A DNA stretch of 64,000 nt. It comes from Forficula auricularia (taxonomy: Eukaryota; Arthropoda; Insecta; Dermaptera; Forficulidae). The notes under the pieces are model-generated. The model was not told the DNA's origin. It made no database searches and saw nothing but the letters and a program-made list of their open reading frames with translations. The stretch spans positions 760,625 through 824,624 of the forward strand of contig JALMQS010000082.1 of the NCBI GenBank assembly GCA_024734495.1, in the 5' to 3' direction. Both the position numbers and the translations under genes were made by a program. The number at the start of each line of letters is the position of its first letter. Within the stretch, counting starts at the first letter, position 1. Of this stretch, positions 36,521 through 47,386 are shown in pieces.

Positions 36521-37772
36521 GTTTTTAATTAAAAACTAATTATTAAGGTTTTTTGAAATTTTTCTATCAAAATTAAAGTATTTTCTTAATTTTATTTCTT
36601 ATTAAAAATTGATCAAATTAAGCCCTTAATATTTGTATTGATAAAGTTATATTGTTTTTGGTTTAGTTAATTTTTTCAGTGTCATCTCTCTTAAAATTTT
36701 AATTTGAATTACTATAATATTGTCCATTTTCCGAAAAAACTTTTTATAAAATAAGTGAAAAACAAATTTATAAACTTGATTGTTCTTTCTGGCTACGAGA
36801 GGCTGAGAACCTGATTTCAGAATTAAGGCAAGAAGGTAAATCCATTCAATGTTATCTAATAACTAAATCGTCCCTTTTGAAAAAAATAATATAATTTTTA
36901 GAATATATTAAAATTATATATATATCTATTTTTATATTTTAAATACTACTAATAAACACTCAAGCATTCATATAAAATTTTTACTTTCACTTAAATCTAT
37001 AGCTAGCTGCAATGTCAAGCTCCTAGAGCCCCACAAAAAAACTTCAATTTTACTAAAACAAATTTCAAGAGTATTTATAATATATGTAAGATGTAAGAAT
37101 ACATTAACAAAGTGGGCGGGGCCTAATTCCCCCCACCCGAGCGATTCTCCTCAGAGATTCGGCTGTCTCCGCAGGCATTCGGCCAGCCACTGGAGGCATG
37201 GGCGGCCTATATACGTCGTGTTTCTGGTTGGGGTGGTTGGTCGGGGTTTGGGATACGAAGAGCACACATCTATGTAAGATGAATGGGTTAGTATTTTAGT
37301 ATATATATAAGGTAGTCTTATATATATATATATATATATATATATACAAATCTTTATAAAAACAATCTAAAACACGTTTATTTTAAAACCAAACGTTCCG
37401 GTAGAATTTCTCCCTTTTACAATCTTTGAAAATATAGTGACGAAATGTTCGTTTTATTTAATATAAACCTCTGAATTTAATTTATTAATCCAATTCCCTA
37501 AGATCTTATAAATTATCTAATAAATAGTATTTTAGAATTTAATTAAAGCTTTGCTTGTTGAACATTTTAAAATATACCACATTATGCAGTGTTTAATTTT
37601 TTAAAAATAAATAAATAAAAAATAAAATAAAACTAGCAAATATACACGAATCAGGCAGGCCCATTTTTTATTCTTATCAGATATTTACAATACATTATTA
37701 TATTAATAAATATTTACATTCCAACAAGTTGAGGTTAAAATAACGTAAAAGTGTTTGTATTTTATGTTTTTA
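36521..37772. other. Intergenic stretch downstream of OBP-B
   Basis: AT-rich, with a GC-rich island at 37110-37250 of unknown origin, a short TA run at 37320-37346 and a fragment of the ACGTTTCGG fold-back arm at 37360-37430. No exon seen. Confidence 0.35.
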
Positions 37773-37778
37773 TTTATT
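37773..37778 (-). terminator. Poly(A) signal of OBP-B
   Basis: AATAAA on the minus strand about 90 bp after the stop, within a run of overlapping AATAAA-like motifs. Confidence 0.4.
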
Positions 37779-37866
37779 TGTTTATTTTTTTTTAAATTTA
37801 CAATATACTTAATTTTTAGAAAGTTATTTTATATACTTCATTTTGGAATATTCAAAAAAATTGAAA

Positions 37867-37925
37867 TTATTCCTCATCAGTTTTGCCTGGTCCTTTGCCC
37901 TTGCCCCGTTTTTTCGGACACTTAT
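37867..37925 (-). CDS. OBP-B exon 9: C6a, basic tail and stop
   Basis: After AATTTCAG the exon completes Asp, then encodes KCPKKRGKGKGPGKTDEE and TAA (37869-37867). The Cys is C6a. The Lys/Gly-rich tail replaces the ETCEYMFKKE ending of OBP-A and would be strongly cationic. A TA repeat lies about 65 bp upstream of the acceptor. Confidence 0.75.
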
Positions 37926-37988
37926 CTGAAATTTCAAAATTAGATTAATAAAATATACATAGATTATTATTTTATCAAAGAAATCACT

Positions 37989-38036
<48 letters not shown>

Positions 38037-41000
38037 CTATCCATTTAATTATTCCTTCAGAGAATTGGTCTAAATATTAATCTGACTATGAAGGCTATTT
38101 TGACGAGGCTGGGGACTTAATTTCATTGATAGCTAAAATATCTCAAACATAAATCCATAATAGAAAAATTTTAGAAATCGAGAAGATTTTTATTAAATTG
38201 GAAATTAATTTTAAATAAAATGTTTAAAAATTTACAAAATTTTAGCTAAAAAAATAAAAATAAATTTTTTATACTATCTTTCTTGTACTATAGGGCAAGA
38301 ATGTGGTGTTCAAGAAAGATCGCACGTTCGAATCCTACCGGGTGCTCAAAAGTCATTTTTTTTTATTTTTTTCAAAAATAATAAAATAATTTCTAAATGT
38401 GAAGAATTAACTATCACAATTATTTAATAAATTATTTGACCTGCGCGGTTCATTTACTTAAAAATAACAAATAAATATATGAAAATTTCTGAAAAAATTT
38501 TGTTTATCGAGAGTAGCAGATTTGTTAATTCAGGAAGAAAAATCAATGAGGTTGTCTTTTGCTTGATGGAACTAAACATATACATTAAGTTAGTCCTTAT
38601 TTTGGGTATTTTCGAATTTGTATGTCCCAGAGCCTCATTTTGTTCAAAATGAATAAAAAAAAATATCCCATAAGTTTTAAGTCTCTTTTTCAATTTTAAC
38701 CTTTGTCGAACAGCGATGCAAATTTCCCATCTAAATAACATGGGATTTTTGGCATTGAACAATCAATTTTTTATTCCGGCCAAAGTAATTCTCCAAAAAA
38801 CTAGAAACTCTGTAAACTTTATTATTATAATAGTAGTAGCTATCCCTCAAAATTTTTACAGATTTTTAGCTATTATAATTTTGGAGTCTATAACTTACTA
38901 ACGCTAATATATAGCAGTATTTTATCTAGCTGTGACTCCAAAATTATAATAGCGAAAAATCTGTGAAAATTCTGAAGAATAGCTAGTATTATGAAGATAA
39001 AGTCTACAGAGTTTCAAATTTTTTTGAATTATTACTTTGGTCGGAATAAAAAATTGATCGTTCAATGCCAAAAACCCCATGTTATTTAGATGTGAAACTT
39101 GCATCGCTGTTCGGTACAGATTAAAATTGAGATAGAGACTTAAAACTTGAGATATATAATTGGAGTAATTTTTGGAGACGGACTGATAAGTGAATTAAGT
39201 GGATATTGATGAGGCAGTCCAAAAAAAGAAGAAGATAATTTACACTATCTTTTTATTCATAAAACCGACGTTTCGGAGGCTATTCCCTCCTTCTTCAGGG
39301 TTTTGAAAAGCCAGTGAAGGAAATCTAATGCGGCATTCCCCTCTGTCTCCTCTTTCAGTGGCAGTAACAATAATATCTTGTATTTCATTCTCAGCAGAAT
39401 TATAATGTAAATTATCTTCTTCTTTCTTTGGACTGCCTCATCAATATCCACTTACTTGAGATATATTTTTTTTATTCATTTCAAACCATGTGAGTGGTGG
39501 GGGCTTAAAAATTCGAAAATATCCAAAATAAGGGACACCCTAATGTATATAGGTATAAAATTTATTTGTTAGAAACTATCGCTTCGAAGGTTTGACCTTC
39601 ATCATTTTCTTTATGATTATGAAAGAAAGCTCATAAACTAACGATTATAGTTAAAAAAATTAAAAATTCAACTCCGAACTCAATAGGCTTTCCATAATCA
39701 CTTTTAGAAAATGTTATAAATTTTTTATTGTTATTTTTTACATATAGTGGAGACAAATTACGATTTTAACAGGAAATAATTCCCGGTAAAGATTTTATTG
39801 ATACTCCGTTATTACTACCCAAAGTTTTCCCACAAATCTGTGTTGTGGAAATTTTTCTACGCGCCTCAAAATAAGAAAATTTCGGAGTTTTTTCAGTTTT
39901 TCTTGAATAACTCTAAAACGGCTTATCAAATCAAAAAGATAACTCTTAGATAAATTAAAGCTTTTTAAATAACTTGTAAAATTATAACAATTTCATCTAA
40001 TTAGATTCAGTAGAACCGCTACTATCGCCTGTCAAATATACCACTTTTTCATATTTTTTCAAAAATTTGTTCTTTTTGTCTTAAAATGGATCTTAACGCT
40101 TTAATTTATCTAATTGATATCTTTTTGATTTGATAAGACGTTTTAGAGTTATTCAAGAAAAACTGAAAAAACTCCGAAATTCTCTCACTTTGAGGCGCGT
40201 AGAAAAATTTCCACAACAGAGATTTGGGGTGGAAACTTAGGGTAGTTATATTGAAGTACCAATAAAGGTATTCCAGCAATAAAATCTTTACCGGGAATTA
40301 TTTCCTGTTTATGCGATTTTTTGCCTGGACTAATATGTATTTAAATTATTTACTAATTTTTAAAATATTATAAAAGAATTTGTTTAGCCCTTTGATAGGC
40401 CCTATCCACTAGACTTTCACTTTTACCTTCAACTTTAGCGCAAGCAGGACATTTCTGTAAATTAGAAAATAAATAAATAAATTATCAATTTTTCATTTAT
40501 AAATACAATTCATAAATATGTTAATAGAACATCAAACATTTCGGACATTATATGTTCTATTTATTAACGAGAATAATTTTTCTTACCTTAAGCATTTTAA
40601 ATTCTACACAGAAGTGAAATTTGTGTGCGCCTGACGTACATTTTTTATCTGAAAGTAAAATTTTATTATATATCATATCGGGTGGCCCTTGTATTAATTA
40701 AATTCATTCAAATTTTTATTTTTTTCATTATGGCTGAAACTTGGAGAAAAATTATTTTCATTCATTATTTTTTTAACTGTCTCTGTGTCTGGATTGCGAT
40801 GCCACACAATAACTAATATTCGTTAAAAAAAGATTCTTATTTTGTGCCAAATGTTTGCATCTCCAATGTGAAGAACAAAATATCTAGCTTTACAACTTGG
40901 GTTCAAAAATACAAAATATATCTTTCTATTTCTAAATTTTTAAATAATTTTTTTTGAAATTTTCAGACGTCGTTCTGATAAAACCATCAACAGACAAACA

Positions 41001-44000
41001 AGTGATTTTCAATTTCAATTTATTAAATAATATAATATATATAATTATTATTTCTAGTTTTACGCTCTTTATAATTCGTGCGCCTGACGCAAAATGGTCC
41101 GCGCGTATAACTACTGATTTGGTATCTCTTTTTTGTATTATTTGTCGCCTCTGAATTAAATCTAAAGTGATAAGATAAATACATTGCGGCCCTTCTCCAT
41201 ATATTCGATAATCAAAATGACTTTGGAAAAATGTTAGGATTTCTGTCTGTATTTCTGCAGATTTCTGTTCACTATAGACGACCAAACGAAATGCCCATAT
41301 TCCCAAATTTGTGTCTATTATGTAAATAAGAGTTCTTACCAGGACTATATTTATTTCTTGACGCCAAAAACTAACCACCCAAAATGGGGAGGAGGGTAAA
41401 AAAATGAAAATTTTAAGCCATGGAATAAACTCAATTAAAATTATACATAATTTGTGGACCCTTAGTGAACAAGAAATGCAAAAATTAACTATCCAAATGG
41501 GAGGGAGGGTCCCGTAGGGCTGTAATTAAGATCTGTGGGCCCTACCAGGGAAAATATTTTTTTTAAATTAACCTACAAAGACCGCATTTTCAGCAATTAT
41601 CCTAACTTAAAAATAAACTTAGTTGGTTCATGTCCATTTTAAAAATAAATAAAAGATTCATGGCTTTTTGGACAATTTTTTTATTAATGTTAAATATCAA
41701 TTTTGATACGACGTTTCGTCCTTTTCAGGACTTTTTCAAGCGCTGAAAACAAAAGACACAAGAACAATTAGATCACACAAATCAAATAAATGCATAATAT
41801 TTCAAATCACAATAATGCATACATAATTGGTTAGATGTCACCCACTCAATTACTTAAAAGATTAATCGTTGATAAAATAGTAAAACAATCGAGACAATGT
41901 ATTCATAAAATTTATTCTATAACAAGTTAACACAACTAATTTACAAAAAACAATCTTAAATCATATAAAAAAATGTAATTTGAAATATTATTATTTTTTT
42001 TATATGATTTAAGAATGTTTTTTGTAAATTGGTTGTGCTAACTTGTTATGTGGCAAGTCTGAGACTAAACCGACATGAGCGTATCGATCTGACATCCGAC
42101 TGTTACCATTTATGAGACACATGGGTTTTACGATCAATCGGAGATTGGCATTAATATCAGGTTGGTGTCAGAATGTTCAACTAATCGAGTTTCGGTATTT
42201 CGACCAACATTCGATCGGGCAGAGATATGCCTTAATATCAGATTGGTGTTAGGATGGTCTGCGAGCCGAGTCTCGGGATTTCGACGTACATTCCCTCTGG
42301 CGGAGACTGGCCCAATTTCAAAATGGATTTGTCGGAAAAATTTCTGACTCGACTAATGTTCAGACTGGAGGGGGGGATGTCTGTCCTGACTTTTATTCGA
42401 ATAAATTTTATGAATACATTATTTATTGTCTCGATTGTTTTACTATTTTATCAACGATTAATCTTTTAAGTAATTGGGTGGGTGACATATAACCAATTAT
42501 GTATACATTATTGTGATTTGAAATATTATACATTTATTTGATTTGTGTGATCTAATTGTTCTTTTGTCTTTTGTTTTCAGCGCTTGAAAAAGTCCTGAAA
42601 AGGACGAAACCTCGTATGAAAATTGATATTTAACATTAATAAAAAAATTATCCAAAAACCCGTGAATCTTATATTTATTAAAAATAAACTTTTAAAGTTT
42701 ATTATTAAATTATAGAAAATTTACGTACTACATACCTAATACAGTACGAGTATTTACAATTTTCTGGTGTGGGGCCATGGGCTTCAAACTACGATAGTTA
42801 GCCTATGCTCAAATCGGGATTTGGGGTCCCTGGGTCGAAGGGAACGAAACCCGCAAGAGGCGGGCCTCTCAGCTAAGTTGACTATAAAACATTTCACCCT
42901 TAATAACTAATCGGGTTTCTTATTCATCAACAAAAATTCTGAATCATTTACTTACAGATTTCTTCAACAATTATATATTTGTTAATCTTCTATTATAGTA
43001 AAACGCTTTGCTGTTCGTCGCGAGCCACTCATTTAAATCCCATAAATAGTTTATGTCAAATTTATTAAAATTAGAAAATTTAAATTAATTCAAATTTAGG
43101 GAACGAAGAAAATATATTTTTATTACAGACAAAAGGATCAGCCGGGGCTCGAACCCGGGATCTTTGCATATGTACTGCAATGCTTTGTCATAAGAGGTTT
43201 ACCTCCCATATCCACTAAGCTACTGATCCCCGAACCCAAACTAATACCCTTTGTCTATATGAATTATGGAATTTCTTTTTTAATCCTCTCCTCGTTCTTT
43301 TTTCGCAGCGTAGGCCTTGATTCATTAATTAAACAATTAATTATTCCAGCGCCTCTTAAATTAATATTTCAAAACCCACGAATGTGAAGGCGGGCTTCAC
43401 AGCTGGTTTCTTAATAATTCACAAATAATGTGTGGGATAAAACATTTCATTTTATTTTTTTTTTATCTTCTTCAGACGATGATGAAGATCCACAATTGGA
43501 ATCTAATTTTTTAGAACAACTAGTAAATACTTTATCGATCACTTCTTTCCAGCATTCCATGTCAGTTACATTTGCAGACACATCAGTTTTCATTTTTTCA
43601 ACGTCGACTTTATTTTCATCATTCAACTTTAAAATAATAAAAAAAAATTATATTAATATATAACAGAAAAAAATCATTTATTGATTGTATTTAAAGTATT
43701 AAAAAAATACAAATTTTTTTATAAAACAATCTAGAACACGTTTATTTTCAGAACCGAACGTTTCGGAAGAATTTCTCCCTTAATCTTAGATCTTAATCTT
43801 AGAGGAAGCAACTTTTTTACTTTACCATACAGGGTATGGTCAAGTATTGTAATCGTGCATGCAAAAAGTGTTTAGTGTAGGGTCAAAAAATGAAAATCTA
43901 GGCCCTTGTACCAAATTCAACCAAATTTTGTATACATAATCAGTGGGACTTCAGAAGTCTAAAAATGCAAAAACTAACCTCCCAAAATGGGGCGGGGGGG

Positions 44001-47000
44001 GGGGGGTTGTATGGTCAAAAAATGAAAATCTAGGCTCTTGTACCAAATTCAACCAAATTTTGTATACATAATCAGTAGGTCTCCAGAAGTCTATAAATGC
44101 AAAAACTAACCCCCCCTCCCCTACATGATTATGAATAATTTTATTATATATTAAATATAAGTGAGGGGCCAGATTGTATGATAAAGTCAAGTGGATGGCC
44201 ACATCAGAACACGTCAGTTTATTTTTATTTTTTGAAAATTTTCCCATTGAAAAAGCGAGAAATTCTCCCGAAATGTTTGGTTTGATAATAAACGTGTTTT
44301 AGAAAAAAAAATCATTATTTGGGCCAAAAAGTGGTTTTTATTTTTATTTTTTACTATGTGGCGTACCTTTTTTTAAAATTTGAAAAGGTCATAGTATTAT
44401 AGGGAAATAGATAAGGTTTGAAAAAAAAATATAGTTTCATAATTGTCCCAAAATTGTATCATGGTTAAAAATTGAAATTAAAAGAACATTATTTTTTTTT
44501 CCAAGGATCTTATGAACCGGTATAGCTTATAATTTATTTCCTAAACGCTATTATCAGTTCCCAAAACAAATTAAAAATTTAGGTCAATCGGATCCCTGAG
44601 AAATTTTTTTTTTGTCTGTTTTTTTACTTTTTTTGCTTTTTCTCAAAAATCAATTGAGTTAGGGATCGGAAACTTTTAGGATCTTATTATTTTATTACTA
44701 GAGGAAAGTAACCAAATATGGAATAGTGTCCCTAATGTGGAATACCTGCATTTCTCGTAAACAAATAATCCAAGACGCAATAAGCAGTAATCTTCAAATG
44801 ACTATACTCGCGCACAGGTTTCGAGGTATCAGTCTAGAGCAGTGATTCTCAACCTTTTTTTAGTCACGGCACACTTTTAATAATTTAAAAATTTGACAGC
44901 ACACTAACAATAAAATAAATTAATACAATTTTATTTAGTTTATTGGTTGATGTACCTATAAAATTATCATAGGACATTCTGCATCCTGTAAAATGTTACT
45001 ACCTCTTTAGTTCAAATGATCAAATAAATATTTGTATTAGATATAGTGTCAATTGATAAAGAAATGTAAAAAAAATAAATAATTTTCAATTCGGAAGGGA
45101 CCACTGACTAACACTGGCGGCACACTTCAAGAATCTCGCGGCACAGGGGTTGAGAATCACTGGTCTAGAGAATCCAAAGGGCTAGAATTTTCATTTTGGG
45201 GGGTTTGGGCGGAATTTTTTTTAGACAAAAGTCAGAAATCACATCCTATACAACGGAGCAGCTATGTCAAAGCCCGATTTTGGCATTTTGACTTCAGCTT
45301 TTTGCCGGCTCCATTTGAAAGTTACGACTAAGTTTATGCGGACTGCATAGTGTTAGTAAATATAATACAAGATTGTTAATATGTAAAACGTAAATACATG
45401 GTTGTTTATAATTACGATTAAAAGTTTATGATTTTTAATATTTGTTTCATTATGCCTAAAAAACAAAACGGTATTCCATATTTGGTTACTTTCCTCTACC
45501 TACATATCCTCTAAGTATCATTAAATTATCTTTCGGGGGCCGATTCATAATACTTATACCCCTATGGCCTTTAAAATTTTAATATTCAGATTAATACATG
45601 ATGGTATTTAAATCAAAATCGAATTTAAATATTTCCGAGGCGTGAACCGCGATTGGAATTAGGTGTACACCGTCTTTGGAATTGTTTGGAATTTCTTAGA
45701 TAATCTATTGTCATCTATTGTATTCTACTTGGAAATGAAAGTGGAAGTGGATGTAGGTGTACACGAGTTTAGGTCGCGGTTCACCCCTCGAATATTTCTA
45801 AATCGAAAGCTGGAATTTATTATGTAATTGAAATGTATGACAATATCACGGGAAGTCACTAACCACGTTCTATTATTTTCAAAATCAATTTGCAAATATT
45901 TTAAATTAATTAAATGAGTTTTGGGTATTATAGGTGGTGGGACTTTTAAAAGTTAATTCATTTAATTGTAACTCGTAACGTGACCCAAATATGAGTTTTG
46001 AAATATCTATAAATATTACATTCTTTTCTTCACAATTTCATAAATAAAACAGTATTTAGGCCTAAGCACATAATACACCAGCTAAATGTATGATAGACTG
46101 GAGTCCAGGTCTAGGGGGCAGCCCCTTCCTCGGTACGCCCATGTATTAATTTTAAAATACTTCTAATGTTTTTCTTAAGTTAATTTATATATTAATTGGA
46201 GAAAATAGTGAAAACTTTTTCAAAGCTTTCTGCGAATTTTAGCAATTTGGCAATTTTTTGCTACCTCACGGCTTAAGGAGGTTCGTGCAGCTCATCTATC
46301 TGGTTGATCTTCAAAAAAATCTTTTGTATTTCTGCAGAGTGACAACGCCTGCCAACTAGATTTTTTAATAAAAAAAAATTGTTAATAATGAGGTTAATTT
46401 CGAATAAAAATCTTTGTTTTGATAATATTAATAAAAAGAATATTGAGATAAATTTTTTCTCATTATAAAAACATTTATTTAATACAAAAACGAGTTGGAA
46501 TTCTACACTAGTGCTTTTGTTATATTCTGTTGGCTGCAAATAATTTTTTATTTTTTGCATTTATGAATAACTAATTAACTAGGCTGTCAAATCTATTGAA
46601 AAATGTATCATTCGATTCATAAAAGCTAAATTATTGATCTGTAGAAATTTGTTGAAAATTGTATAATTTGTATAGAAGAAGTTATAGCCCTTTTAAAAGC
46701 TCGGCCCATTTACTTCCCTGTTAAAATGACAAATTTTAATAATTTATTTCTCGGTAATGGGACAGACGATCAACTTCAAATTTCGACAATAAATATTTAA
46801 TGCATCAATGATTCGATGGTAAAAATTTGAGAATTTTCTTATAAAAATGATAAACAATCACGAAACCCCTTAAATTAGAAAGTTGAAACTTAACCCAGAA
46901 ATGAAGTTTATTAATACAAACTTGGATGCCAAATTTCCGCAGATTAGATAAAACCCTTCTCGATACCTTCCCGTATGAAAATAAAAAAATTTTCAACCGT

Positions 47001-47340
47001 AAGTTCTAAAATCGTAAAGAACTTCAAAATCTAATCAGTTGATCTTTTAGGAAATACAAGCATTTCGACTTTCTAGTTGATATGAAAATTGTTCAATTTA
47101 CGGAAATGTTCCAAAAGCCTTGAAAATATTTTCACTTTTTCCTTCAATTTTTAATTATTATTTTAATAAACTTACCCATCCTTTTTCTTTGAAAGCATTT
47201 TCAATTGTACAGGGAAACTAAATAAAATAATAACGAAATATGTTATTAGTTTTATATAATGTGAAATATATATTCATTTTTAATATCATATTCGAAATAC
47301 TTACATCTGAAAATAAAAATAAAAAACACATTAATAAACG

Positions 47341-47386
<46 letters not shown>

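Larger units (their letters stand above)
38580..39540. repeat. Palindrome of about 660 bp plus nested ribozyme element (OBP-B last intron)
   Basis: Arms run outward from about 38893 and 38926 (CATGTTATTTAGATG, GCATCGCTGTTCGG and so on). The right arm is interrupted by the ribozyme element at 39158-39453 and resumes after it, ending near 39540 (CCAAAATAAGGGACA). Confidence 0.8.

Noticed and set aside
38275..38350. tRNA gene
   Set aside because: A B-box-like GTTCGAATCC is present, but acceptor and T stems do not pair; at most a tRNA-derived fragment.
40932..41378. 148-codon minus-strand open frame
   Set aside because: Longest frame in OBP-B intron 6 but AT-rich, without any recognised motif, signal peptide or homologue in the window; Ile/Leu/Lys-rich composition is what random AT-rich DNA gives.
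43490..43626. U12-type AT-AC intron after OBP-B exon 6
   Set aside because: The sequence after GAAGAAG is ATAAAA, not ATATCCTT, and the next acceptor is a normal CAG, so a U12 intron is not supported.
43430..43663. 77-codon plus frame overlapping OBP-B exon 6
   Set aside because: Shadow of the minus-strand exon, which has an acceptor, correct phase and similarity to OBP-A exon 5.
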